From NCBI GenBank assembly GCA_022826865.1, contig JAJDUC010000047.1, positions 1 to 41,323 on the forward strand: a stretch of 41,323 nt of DNA, written 5' to 3'. The position numbers were made by a program, and so were the translations under genes. The stretch's first letter is position 1. Each line of letters begins with the position of its first letter. This stretch comes from Anaerolineae bacterium (GTDB lineage Bacteria > Chloroflexota > Anaerolineae > Aggregatilineales > Phototrophicaceae). The notes under the pieces were generated by a model, which was not told the DNA's origin, made no database searches, and worked only from the letters and a program-made list of their open reading frames with translations. This document shows, piece by piece, positions 32,648 through 40,784 of the stretch.

Positions 32648-33655
32648 CTAGTAGATTGCGGGTCGTTTTATGCTTTGGGGCATCTCGGGCTGGCCGGTCT
32701 GAGTCGAGCGGATGCATGCCTCGGCGACGACAAGGGACATATAGCCATCCCAGGCCGAGGGACCGGTCGGCTGGCCGCTGAGAATCGAATCAATCCAGAT
32801 TTGCGCTTCATCGATGTAGGCATCGGCAAAACGCTCGGGCCAGTTCGGCGTCACCGCCTGCGAAATCCTGCTGCCTTGGCGCAGGATGGGGCTGGTATGG
32901 CTAACGGTCCCGGCCGTGCCCGTTTCCCCGGTGATTTCCATCGTCACCTCATAGCCGTAATTGGAGTTGCCGCTCCAGTCCATGCTGCCGATCGCGCCGC
33001 CTTCAAAGGTCATGAGCACGCTGGCGAAGCGCGCGCTGCGCGGTTCATCCGGCTGGGCTGGAACCCAGCGCGCAAAGACGCTTTCCACTTCCGCATCCAT
33101 GATCCAGCGCGCCGAGTGAATGTCATGGATGAGCGAGTTCACCATCACCCGGTCGATCGTTGTCACGCCGCGGTAGGGGTTGATGTGCATGCCGCGGAAA
33201 CGCAGCGCGCGGCCGATGTCGCCCCGCCGCAGCAGCCGCCGCACTTCGACATGGCTGCGGTCATATATGCGCATGAAACCGACCTGCGTCATGCGGCGGC
33301 CCGCGGCCAGTTCGGCGCGCAGGACGCGTTGGGCGTCGGCGGCGGTCGTCGCCAGCGGCTTTTCGCAGAGCGCGGGCTTGCCCGCTTCGATAGCGGCGAT
33401 GGTCAAATCGGCATGGGTGGCATCGGGCGTGGCAACCAGCAGGGCGTCCACCGCCGGATCGGCGATCAGGGCGGCGGCATCGGTATAGGCGCGCGCGCCA
33501 CAGGCCGACGCCACTGCCTCCGCGCGCTCGCCGTCGACATCCATGACGGCCGTCACCCGCGCGCGCCGCGTGCGCCGCGCCAGGTTTTCGCTGTGCACCG
33601 CCCCAATCTCGCCGGCGCCGATAACACCGACTCCAACGACGTCATTTTTGAACAT
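32648..33655 (-). CDS. Gfo/Idh/MocA-family dehydrogenase
   Basis: 335 residues. NAD(P)-dependent sugar or cyclitol dehydrogenase fold, with GAGEIG (13-18) for the dinucleotide, LVATPDATHAD, the CEKPLA motif with its conserved Lys, and a catalytic-type H in NSLIHDIHSARW. The ATG at 33655 is used; the frame stays open to 33784 through the family A element, which is not coding. It is co-transcribed with the PhyH gene. The divergent ABC importer suggests uptake and oxidation of a sugar-like compound (inference). Confidence 0.9.
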   Translation of the reverse strand: MFKNDVVGVGVIGAGEIGAVHSENLARRTRRARVTAVMDVDGERAEAVASACGARAYTDAAALIADPAVDALLVATPDATHADLTIAAIEAGKPALCEKPLATTAADAQRVLRAELAAGRRMTQVGFMRIYDRSHVEVRRLLRRGDIGRALRFRGMHINPYRGVTTIDRVMVNSLIHDIHSARWIMDAEVESVFARWVPAQPDEPRSARFASVLMTFEGGAIGSMDWSGNSNYGYEVTMEITGETGTAGTVSHTSPILRQGSRISQAVTPNWPERFADAYIDEAQIWIDSILSGQPTGPSAWDGYMSLVVAEACIRSTQTGQPEMPQSIKRPAIY

Positions 33656-33761
33656 CTTCGCGCTCTCCGCATCCGCCGGATATAAGCCGAGTGTAACGCT
33701 TTTCCGCCAAGCCGCAATTATCGGACCTAGGGGCGTCCCTTGGATCGCCCGCTCCACGAAG

Positions 33762-33952
33762 CAGGGCAATTGCATCAAAATCATAATGAGCGGTTCGCTA
33801 CAAAATTGCGAAAATGTAGGGGCGTCTCGTGAGACGCCCGTTGAAAATGGCCTGCAAATTGTGGGCGTTTCAGCGAAACGCCCCTACGGATTACATAATT
33901 TGAGGGGAAAATGTCATTTATCGACGCACTTTAATTTGATGCGATTACCCCG
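33762..33952. mobile_element. MITE-like family A element with near-perfect 10-bp target duplication
   Basis: The left end is CAGGGCAATTGCATCAAA and the right end TTTGATGCGATTACCCCG, imperfect inverted repeats 191 bp apart from end to end. The flanks CTCCACGAAG (33752-33761) and TTCCACGAAG (33953-33962) match at 9 of 10 positions directly against the ends. Both family hairpins are present. It inserted into the upstream region of the ABC operon, 18 bp before the -35 box. Confidence 0.82.
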
Positions 33953-33970
33953 TTCCACGAAGCGCGTAAC

Positions 33971-33999
33971 TTGGTTTTTCGCCCGTCCCGCGTTATAGT
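33971..33999 (+). promoter_or_regulatory. Sigma70-type promoter of the ABC importer operon
   Basis: TTGGTT (33971-33976) and TATAGT (33994-33999) with a 17-bp spacer. The predicted start lies near 34006, giving a leader of about 65 nt with AAGGAG (34059-34064) before the ATG. Confidence 0.6.
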
Positions 34000-34071
34000 C
34001 TTTGTTGGCGCTGGCGAGCGTCAGACTTGCAGCGCCTTTTTTACAGTGAATCCCAAACAAGGAGAATTTTC

Positions 34072-35355
34072 ATGAAACGCCTAATTGTTCTATTCGCTCT
34101 GCTCGCGCTGGTCATGCCCGCCGCGGCGCAAGACATGGGCGGCTGCATGATTGAGCCGCCTGAGAGCGCGACGACGATCAACATGATCGGCTGGACCTAT
34201 CCCATCATCGACTTTTACGCGGACGAACTCGAAGCCTGCAACGCGGTGGACAACATCGATGTGAACACGCAGCTGCTGGATTCGGGTTCGGCGCATGATC
34301 AGCTGCGTCTGGCGCTGGGCGCCGGCGGCGCCTCGCCCTACGACATCATCATGGTGACCCAGGGCGATATCGAGTCCTACGTGGCCGAGGGCTGGATGAT
34401 GCCGCTCAACGACCTGATCGCCAAATACGAAGATGAGTACCAGATCTCCGACATCCTGGGCATTGACGACATGACAGTGGACGGCAATGTCTACGGCCTG
34501 CCGATGGAGCAGAACACCCGTCACTTGTTCTACCGCCCCGACCTGCTGGAGAAGCACATGATCGATGTCCCCGAGACCTGGGACGATGTCATAGCCGCTT
34601 GCGGCGTGCTGCAAGCCGAAGACAGCATCGTCATTCCCTTCACCACGCAACTGCATGCCGGCTGGGCCTGGCGCATCGAATTCGGCGATATGCTGCTCGC
34701 TTTCGGCGGCAAACCGCTGAACGACGATATGACACCGGCTTTCAACAGTGATGAAGGCGTCATGGCGCTGGAGAAGCTGGTCGAGATCGCCGATGCCTGC
34801 ATGGGCGAAGAAGGTTTGACCTACAGCATCGACGACAGCCAGATCGGCATCGCTACCGGTGAATTGGCGATGGCGTTCACCTGGGCCAGCCGCGCCGCCG
34901 CCATGGACGATCCGGACTTCTCCGATTATGTCGGCGGGATTGACTTCGCGCCGGCGCCCCGGGCGACCGCGGACGGCCTCTATGGCGCCACCGGTGGAAC
35001 CGGCGCTGGTCTCGGCATCCCGGCGAATATCGACGATGATCCCGACCTGGTCTTCCAGGTCATCCTGGAAGCGATGGATGAAGAAACGATGCTGCGTGGG
35101 GCCAATTACGGCGTCATCACGCGGCAGGCTGTGGCCGCCAATGCCGAAGCGCGTTATCTGCCGGCCGTCTTCGCCACGATTAGCGGTGGCGTCGAAGGGA
35201 CGCCTGTGCCCGCCATCGGCGCGGTCTTGAACCCGGTTTGGGATCAGTGGCTGCCGCAGGTCGTCACAGGCGACATGTCGGCCGCCGAATTGCTGGATGC
35301 CGCCGCCGAAGCTTACACGACAGAGGCGACGGCCCAGGGCTTTATCGAGGGCTAG
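34072..35355 (+). CDS. ABC sugar-type solute-binding protein (family 1)
   Basis: 427 residues. A basic, hydrophobic signal peptide (residues 1-19, cleavage expected after PAAA before Q20) with no lipobox Cys, so it is a secreted rather than lipid-anchored binding protein. The rest resembles the extracellular solute-binding family 1 (MalE/UgpB class), including the YGLPMEQNTRHLFYR segment. AAGGAG lies 7 nt before the ATG at 34072. First gene of an importer operon with two permeases downstream. The ligand is unknown; a sugar or polyol is expected. Confidence 0.9.
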   Translation: MKRLIVLFALLALVMPAAAQDMGGCMIEPPESATTINMIGWTYPIIDFYADELEACNAVDNIDVNTQLLDSGSAHDQLRLALGAGGASPYDIIMVTQGDIESYVAEGWMMPLNDLIAKYEDEYQISDILGIDDMTVDGNVYGLPMEQNTRHLFYRPDLLEKHMIDVPETWDDVIAACGVLQAEDSIVIPFTTQLHAGWAWRIEFGDMLLAFGGKPLNDDMTPAFNSDEGVMALEKLVEIADACMGEEGLTYSIDDSQIGIATGELAMAFTWASRAAAMDDPDFSDYVGGIDFAPAPRATADGLYGATGGTGAGLGIPANIDDDPDLVFQVILEAMDEETMLRGANYGVITRQAVAANAEARYLPAVFATISGGVEGTPVPAIGAVLNPVWDQWLPQVVTGDMSAAELLDAAAEAYTTEATAQGFIEG

Positions 35356-35406
35356 TCTGTAGCATTGACGCCGCATCCTTGCCAGCCGGCGCGATCGCGG
35401 TGAAAC

Positions 35407-35472
35407 GGGCGAACCACTGGTTCGCCCCTACAGCTATTCAATTCATTGTAGGGGTCAGCCAGTGGCTGACCC
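35407..35472. repeat. Two 9-bp-stem hairpins after the solute-binding gene
   Basis: GGGCGAACC/GGTTCGCCC (35407-35427) and GGGTCAGCC/GGCTGACCC (35452-35472), each with a 3-nt loop. They lie between the solute-binding gene and the downstream genes. As stable mRNA structures they could favour higher levels of the binding-protein message, a common need in importers (inference). Confidence 0.65.
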
Positions 35473-35518
35473 TTTTGCTATCCCGGGAAAATCTGTCAAC
35501 AGGCCGCCAGGTAGACCT

Positions 35519-36475
35519 TTGACTACGACAAATCGGGCTGAATCATTCGATCTGGGCAAGCCGCTTGGACGCATCATCGATGTATGCGGACGCGCGGTTC
35601 ATGTGCTGGAAATGGGCAATGGCCGCCCGACCATCTGGCTCGAGAACGGCTGGCTGGGCCTGACGCTGGGATGGCAGCCTTTTCAGAGCATGCTCGCGCA
35701 GCACTGCCGCGTCTGCGCTTACGACCGCGCCGGCATCGGCTGGAGCGCCCCGGCCAACAGCGACCGCAGCGCCCAGCGCGAAGCCGATGAGTTCGCCGCG
35801 CTGTTGGATGTCTTGGGCGAGAGCGAGCCGGTGATCATTCTGGCTTGGTCGGGCGGAGGCCCGGTGGCGCAGATCTTCGCCGCTGATCATCCCGAACGCG
35901 TCGCCGGACTGATCTTGATGGACGGCATCCCGCCCGATTATGACCTATGGGCGACGCGAGCTTACCCGCAACGTTATCCGCGCGAGCGCTTTGAGCGGAT
36001 GGAACAGGTTCGCGGCTTTGCGGAGAAAGCCGCCACCGGCGCGCTGCGCAAAGGCGATATCGCCGAATGGATCACGACAGAATCGCTCGAGCAATTCGGC
36101 GAACGCTACCTGAAATTGCTGCTGAATAATCCCAGCTACTGGTGGACCTATTATTGGCAGAATCAATATCTTATCGCCAGCGGCGCGCAGGTCCGCTCCA
36201 AGGGGGTGCTGGGTGATCTGCCCCTGACCGTCATAGTGGCGACTGAGGAGCCGCGGGACGATGACGCGTATCATCAGAGCTTGGCGCAAAACTGGCAGGC
36301 GCTGCAATATCCGCAGGCCCGGCTGTCCACAGTCGGCAAAATCCTGCCCATCGCCGCCGGCCATGCTGTATTCCGCGATCAACCGGGCGCAGTTATCGAT
36401 GCCGTGCTTGATATGATCGCAGTCGTGAAACGCGCTTCCACCGAGGACGCGAGACTTGCCAGCGCAATAGTTTAG
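35519..36475 (+). CDS. Alpha/beta-hydrolase fold enzyme
   Basis: 318 residues from the TTG at 35519, which follows an AGGTAG sequence. An upstream GTG at 35462 would place the N-terminus inside a repeat hairpin and is less likely. The nucleophile elbow is AWSGGG with S111 (GxSxG with the first Gly as Ala); the catalytic His is probably H282 in GHAVF, and the oxyanion region is ENGWLG. An esterase, lipase or C-C hydrolase cannot be distinguished. It is placed between the binding protein and the permeases, 11 nt before the first permease, so it may act on the imported compound. Confidence 0.8.
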   Translation: MTTTNRAESFDLGKPLGRIIDVCGRAVHVLEMGNGRPTIWLENGWLGLTLGWQPFQSMLAQHCRVCAYDRAGIGWSAPANSDRSAQREADEFAALLDVLGESEPVIILAWSGGGPVAQIFAADHPERVAGLILMDGIPPDYDLWATRAYPQRYPRERFERMEQVRGFAEKAATGALRKGDIAEWITTESLEQFGERYLKLLLNNPSYWWTYYWQNQYLIASGAQVRSKGVLGDLPLTVIVATEEPRDDDAYHQSLAQNWQALQYPQARLSTVGKILPIAAGHAVFRDQPGAVIDAVLDMIAVVKRASTEDARLASAIV

Positions 36476-36486
36476 GGAGATTGCTT

Positions 36487-37347
36487 ATGAAAAAAGGCAC
36501 TTTTATCTTTTTTGTCGGTCCCAGCGTCTTCATCATGCTCGCCTTGATGACGCTGCCGCTGCTCGCGTCAATCTGGCTCGGCCTGAATTACATCACCTTC
36601 CGCAACCTCGATGAGCCGCTATGGGTCGGTTTTCAGAATTATCAGGAAGTCCTTGCCGATCCCGAGTTTTGGGATTCGCTGGAATTCACGCTGATTTTCA
36701 TACTTGTAACCGTGCCGCTGCGGATCCTGCTCGGTTTGATGTTCGCCCTGCTCCTCGACCAGATCGCGCGTTTCCGCGGCGTCTTCATCGCCGCCGCGCT
36801 GGTGCCCTTCGTGATGACGCCGGTGGTCGGCACGCTTATATTCCGCGATATGTTTGACCGCGGCGGACCCTATTGGTATTGGATGCAGCAGCTTTTCGAT
36901 TACCGCCTCTTCATGAACAGCGCCACCGTGCCGCTGCTGATCATCTTCCACAGCATTTGGACGGCGACGCCCTTCGCCATGATCGTGCTATTCGCCGGCC
37001 TGCAGACACTGCCGCAAGAATCGCTGGAGGCGGCGCGAGTCGATGGCGCGACCTGGTTCCGGCAGCTCTGGCATGTCGCCATCCCGCATCTGCGCTCGCT
37101 CTTCATCTTCATCGCCTTGATTTCGATCATGGATGCCTACCGCGTCTTTGACAGCGTCTTCGTGCTTACGCAGCAGAACCCAATCTACGATGCGGAGACG
37201 ATTATGTACTACAACTTCCAGGTCGCCATGAGTTTCGGCCGGCTCGGCAAAGCCAACGCCATGAGTGTGCTCACCGTCATCGGCATCTTCGTCGTGCTCA
37301 TCCCCTTCCTCGTCATGACCTATCGCGAGCAGACGGAGGAAAACTAA
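36487..37347 (+). CDS. ABC sugar-type permease 1 (MalF/UgpA class)
   Basis: 286 residues with about six membrane helices, starting MKKGTFIFFVGPSVFIML. The cytoplasmic EAA loop that contacts the ATPase reads LEAARVDGATW (about residue 179 onward), followed by WHVAIPHL. AGGGAG (36474-36479) precedes the ATG at 36487; a TTG at 36481 is less likely. The stop overlaps the second permease start by one base (TAATG), so both are made in step. Confidence 0.92.
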   Translation: MKKGTFIFFVGPSVFIMLALMTLPLLASIWLGLNYITFRNLDEPLWVGFQNYQEVLADPEFWDSLEFTLIFILVTVPLRILLGLMFALLLDQIARFRGVFIAAALVPFVMTPVVGTLIFRDMFDRGGPYWYWMQQLFDYRLFMNSATVPLLIIFHSIWTATPFAMIVLFAGLQTLPQESLEAARVDGATWFRQLWHVAIPHLRSLFIFIALISIMDAYRVFDSVFVLTQQNPIYDAETIMYYNFQVAMSFGRLGKANAMSVLTVIGIFVVLIPFLVMTYREQTEEN

Positions 37348-38351
37348 TGACCCGCACCAATAATCCAATCGCGCGTTTCCTGATCTACATCGCGCTGGCC
37401 CTCTTCACGATCTACAACGTGCTGCCCTTCGGCTGGACGATCCTCAATTCGATCAAACTGCCGAAGGACGCCAACGCCCGTACGCCCCGCTTCATCTTCA
37501 GCCCGACCGGCGATAACTACGCCGAGCTCTGGCTGAATGTGTCGCCCGAGGACTTCGCGCCTTATGGCCTGCTTCTCGTCCTCATTATTTTCGCGCTGGG
37601 CGTTATCGTCTTTTCCGCCAAGCGCATCCCCGCGCCCAATTCTCTGATCTACTTCGGCGTGATCGGCGCCGGCGTGCTTGTCGCCCTGGGCTTGCCGCGC
37701 GTCGTCAACACGGCAGAATTCTACGACTACCTCATCAACAGCGTCATCGTCACTGTCGGGACACTCGCCGTTTCCCTGAGCATCGGCGCGCTGGCGGGCT
37801 ACGGCCTGGCGCGCTTCAGGCATGTCGTCTCAGTTTACATTCTTGTGATCGCCCTGGCATTTCGCTCGTTGCCGAGCCTGGCGCTGGTGCTGCCCTTCTA
37901 TTACCTGGGCCAGCTATCCGGCTTGTACGATACGCATATTCTCTTGATATTCTGCCTGGTGGCGGTCAACCAGCCCTTCACCATCTGGATGCTGCGCAGC
38001 TTCTTCATGGAGATTCCGATTGAGATTGAAGAGGCCGCCATGATCGATGGCGCCGGCCGGCTGCGCTCTTTCCTGTCGGTGATTGTGCCGATCATGTGGC
38101 CCGGCATCATCACCACCGGCTTGTTTACGCTGTTGTTGGCTTACAACGACTTCCTGCTGGCGCGCATCCTGACGCAAATCAACTGGACGCTGCCGGTCGG
38201 CATTGCGCAGTGGACCGGCGGAGAAGATCCTGGGCATGTCACATTGGCGGCGGCTGCGTCAGTTTCGACGACCCTGCCGATCCTATTCGTGATCATCTTC
38301 TTCCAGAAATATCTGATACGCGGCCTGGCTTCCGGCGCGGTGAAGGGCTAG
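37347..38351 (+). CDS. ABC sugar-type permease 2 (MalG/UgpE class) with two extra helices
   Basis: 334 residues, longer than the usual 270-300 for this class. After the first helix (10-30) and a short periplasmic part, two additional hydrophobic segments (about 72-90 and 99-116) precede the conserved core, which begins at FYDYLINSVIVTVG. The EAA loop EEAAMIDGAGRLRSF (about residues 228-242) contacts the ATPase. No ATP-binding subunit gene follows; a shared MsmK/UgpC-type ATPase elsewhere in the genome is the usual solution. Confidence 0.9.
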   Translation: MTRTNNPIARFLIYIALALFTIYNVLPFGWTILNSIKLPKDANARTPRFIFSPTGDNYAELWLNVSPEDFAPYGLLLVLIIFALGVIVFSAKRIPAPNSLIYFGVIGAGVLVALGLPRVVNTAEFYDYLINSVIVTVGTLAVSLSIGALAGYGLARFRHVVSVYILVIALAFRSLPSLALVLPFYYLGQLSGLYDTHILLIFCLVAVNQPFTIWMLRSFFMEIPIEIEEAAMIDGAGRLRSFLSVIVPIMWPGIITTGLFTLLLAYNDFLLARILTQINWTLPVGIAQWTGGEDPGHVTLAAAASVSTTLPILFVIIFFQKYLIRGLASGAVKG

Positions 38352-38374
38352 CGTCGCATCACTGCCATTTGCAG

Positions 38375-38395
38375 GGGCGAGCCCGTGGCTCGCCC
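38375..38395. repeat. Single 9-bp-stem hairpin between permease and sulfatase-like gene
   Basis: GGGCGAGCC and GGCTCGCCC with CGT loop, preceded by CAG and followed by pyrimidines. The same arms, with a different loop, occur at 29560-29580. It may act as a processing or stabilising structure after the permease operon. Confidence 0.6.
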
Positions 38396-38481
38396 GCTTC
38401 CTCGACCATATCTCGGCGTCCTCGAACACCCGATGCGCTCTGCCACAATGTGTATAAGAAGCGCCCAAGGAGAATAGCAAC

Positions 38482-39849
38482 ATGAACATCGTCTGCGTCG
38501 TCACCGATACTCTGCGCGCCGATTACCTGCCGACCTATGGCAATCAGCGCGTGATCGCGCCCAACCTCAGCCAATTCGCCGAGGAAGCCATCGTCTTCGA
38601 AGATTGTCATGCCGCCTCCTTCCCGACCATCCCGGCGCGCGCCGATATCGCCACCGGCCGTTTCACCTTCACCTACTTGACCTGGGGGCCGCTGCCGCAG
38701 GAGGAAATCACGCTGGCGGATTTGCTGACCAAAGCCGGCTACCGGACGATGGGCGTCGCCGATAACCCCTTCGTCATCCGCAACGGCTATGGCTACGACC
38801 GCGGCTTCCACGATTTCATCTGGATACGCGGGCAGCGCGAAGCTTCGGGCCGCCCCGATGTCACCGGCCAATGGACGAGAGAGGACGATCGTTTCGCGCC
38901 GAGGACGTTTAAAACGGCAATGGATTGGATTGAACGCCACTACGATGAAAAGTTTTTCCTCTACATTGATGCCTGGGACCCGCATGAGCCCTGGGATCCG
39001 CCGGCGCATTACGTGAAGCCTTATCTGCCGGATTACGCCGGTGAAGAAGTGTATCCGGCGTATTGGGATTGGGAGGAAGCCGGCTACAGCGAGCGCGATC
39101 TTGAGATCGGCAAAGCCACATACATGGGCGAGATTACGATGGTCGACCGCTGGTTTGGGCTTTTGATTGATCGACTGAAATCCTTGGGCATTTATGAGGA
39201 CACCGCGATATTCTTCGTCTCAGACCACGGTTTCTATTTCGGCGAATTCGGCATCTTCGGCAAAAGCCGCTTCCGCTGGCCCGATAATACAATTCCGGTC
39301 ATGGAAGCGATGGCGCGCTTCAAGCAGGGCGCCATCTCCTATGCCTGCCCGAAGCACAATGAGATCTCGCACGTGCCGCTCTTTTTGCGCATCCCCGGCT
39401 GCGAGCATCAACGCGTCCCCGGCTTGGTCAGCATCCCGGACATGATGCCGACGATGCTGGAGCTGGCGGGCATTGAGCGGCCGAATCGCGTTCAGGCCCG
39501 CTCGCTGCTGCCATTGGCGCGGGGCGAAGTTGCGCACCTGCACGATATCGTCGTGACCTCGCAGTCGCTGATCGATACCGCCGGCAACACCACCCTCATC
39601 GTCGATGACAGCGAACGCGTGGTCGTCGAAGTCTCGCCCAGCACCATCCGCGATGGCGAGTGGGATTTCTTCTACAGCCTGGAAGGCGAGCCTGTCGAGT
39701 TATACGACGCGGCGAAAGACCCGGGGCACCAGCGGAATCTGGCGGCGGAACAACCTGAGATTTGCGCCGAGATGCATGGCAAGTTCGTCCGCTGGATGGA
39801 CGATATGGACACGCCGGAGGCCTACGCGGCGCCGCGGCGGCGACTATGA
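38482..39849 (+). CDS. Sulfatase-fold (alkaline phosphatase superfamily) hydrolase with Thr at the formylglycine site
   Basis: 455 residues. The fold is clear from VTDTLRADYL (metal-binding D9/D14 region), TGRF after the active site, and the metal motif VSDHG (D248, H249). True sulfatases need Cys or Ser in C/S-x-P-x-R for conversion to formylglycine. Here the motif is T49-I-P51-A-R53, so formylglycine cannot form. A Thr nucleophile is known from phosphodiesterase/pyrophosphatase relatives, so a phosphoester or phosphonate substrate is possible. No signal peptide, hence cytoplasmic. AAGGAG (38467-38472) precedes the ATG. It follows the ABC importer by 130 bp. Confidence 0.85.
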   Translation: MNIVCVVTDTLRADYLPTYGNQRVIAPNLSQFAEEAIVFEDCHAASFPTIPARADIATGRFTFTYLTWGPLPQEEITLADLLTKAGYRTMGVADNPFVIRNGYGYDRGFHDFIWIRGQREASGRPDVTGQWTREDDRFAPRTFKTAMDWIERHYDEKFFLYIDAWDPHEPWDPPAHYVKPYLPDYAGEEVYPAYWDWEEAGYSERDLEIGKATYMGEITMVDRWFGLLIDRLKSLGIYEDTAIFFVSDHGFYFGEFGIFGKSRFRWPDNTIPVMEAMARFKQGAISYACPKHNEISHVPLFLRIPGCEHQRVPGLVSIPDMMPTMLELAGIERPNRVQARSLLPLARGEVAHLHDIVVTSQSLIDTAGNTTLIVDDSERVVVEVSPSTIRDGEWDFFYSLEGEPVELYDAAKDPGHQRNLAAEQPEICAEMHGKFVRWMDDMDTPEAYAAPRRRL

Positions 39850-39900
39850 CCCGATTGCCGCGGATTCATTTGAGCGAGGTTTGCAGGAGAAATGACTTAA

Positions 39901-39929
39901 TTGGACATAGAATCGCTGTCGGCTATAAT
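39901..39929 (+). promoter_or_regulatory. Strong sigma70-type promoter of the first Uma2 gene
   Basis: TTGGAC (39901-39906) and TATAAT (39924-39929) with a 17-bp spacer. The predicted start lies near 39936, giving a leader of about 27 nt with GGAAGG (39951-39956). The whole promoter is duplicated before the second Uma2 gene. Confidence 0.7.
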
Positions 39930-39962
39930 CTGGAGTGACAGATTCCGAAAGGAAGGGCGATG

Positions 39963-40535
39963 ATGATCGTCCGCGATCGAGTCTATACCGTTGATGATGT
40001 CTGGAAGCTGGCACAGTTGCCGGAGAATGAAGCAGAGCGATATTATCTTATCGACGGGGAGCTCTTTGTCACGATGTCACCGGGTGAATTGCATGGCGCA
40101 TTGGCTAGCGAAATCGCGCGGCTGATGGGAAACTTTGTTGTCGAGCGTGATCTGGGGCGGGTTACAGTGGAAACGGGCTATTTCCCATCTGATGATCGGC
40201 GAACGCTTTTACTGCCCGACGTTGCTTTCCGTAGCAGAAGCCGCGCGCCCGGTTCGGCCCGTATTGGCTTCGTGCCACAAATGCCTGACATTGCCGTTGA
40301 AGTTTTGTCTCCTAGTAATACGCTGCCTGAACTGCGGCGCAAAGCCGAAGTCTACTTGCGGCATGGCGCGACGCTGGTTTGGCTGGTGAATCCCTCGGAA
40401 AAGTCCGTCGAAGTTTGGCGTTTTACCGATGATGAATTGACCAGCGAGACAGTTGGGCCGGCCGGCGCCTTGAGCGGCGAAAGCGTTCTGCCGGGCTTCA
40501 CGCTGGATCTCAGCCGCCTGTTTGCGCGGATTTAA
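39963..40535 (+). CDS. Uma2-family (DUF820) PD-(D/E)xK endonuclease-like protein, copy 1
   Basis: 190 residues from the ATG at 39963, which aligns with the start of copy 2; an extra ATG lies at 39960. Nuclease-type residues are D86 in LLPDVAF, E113 in AVEVLSPS and K127 in ELRRKAEVY. Uma2 proteins are very abundant in Cyanobacteria and Chloroflexota and their biological role is not settled. The last third is almost identical at DNA level to copy 2, while the middle is not. Confidence 0.88.
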   Translation: MIVRDRVYTVDDVWKLAQLPENEAERYYLIDGELFVTMSPGELHGALASEIARLMGNFVVERDLGRVTVETGYFPSDDRRTLLLPDVAFRSRSRAPGSARIGFVPQMPDIAVEVLSPSNTLPELRRKAEVYLRHGATLVWLVNPSEKSVEVWRFTDDELTSETVGPAGALSGESVLPGFTLDLSRLFARI

Positions 40536-40722
40536 GCGCGGATTCCCCTTCGCAATCTCCCCATTACACAGTCTGACCCGTTCTTGGGGAGTGTCTAAAT
40601 TGATGGACAGGGTTCTTTCTAACCCCACTCCTGGTCCCTCGCCAAGGCATTGGCCGCGATTTTCGCGCACAGGCTGATGTTCTAATTCCACCTTTTTCAC
40701 CACTCCCGGAGAATTGACTTAA

Positions 40723-40751
40723 TTGGACATAGAATCGCGGTCGACTATAAT
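40723..40751 (+). promoter_or_regulatory. Duplicated promoter before the second Uma2 gene
   Basis: TTGGAC (40723-40728), 17-bp spacer and TATAAT (40746-40751), nearly identical to the promoter at 39901-39929, including the leader and ribosome-binding site. Confidence 0.7.
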
Positions 40752-40784
40752 CTGGAGTGACAGATTCCGAAAGGAAGGACGAAA

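Larger units (their letters stand above)
33656..34071. other. Divergent intergenic region with family A element and ABC-operon promoter
   Basis: 416 bases between the Gfo/Idh gene (-) and the ABC solute-binding gene (+). It contains an imperfect palindrome (33731-33750), the family A element (33762-33952) with flanking repeats, and a promoter at 33971-33999. No coding sequence is supported. Confidence 0.7.

Noticed and set aside
33656..33784. N-terminal extension of the Gfo/Idh dehydrogenase
   Set aside because: The dinucleotide-binding motif begins 12 residues after the ATG at 33655, and the extension runs into the MITE end.
34072..38351. Complete ABC importer
   Set aside because: No ATP-binding subunit with Walker A and ABC signature motifs is encoded in or near the operon; only the binding protein and two permeases are supported.
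40536..40714. Insertion-sequence remnant between the two Uma2 genes
   Set aside because: The stretch looks unlike the flanks, but no transposase fragment or inverted ends could be identified, so nothing beyond ordinary intergenic DNA is claimed.
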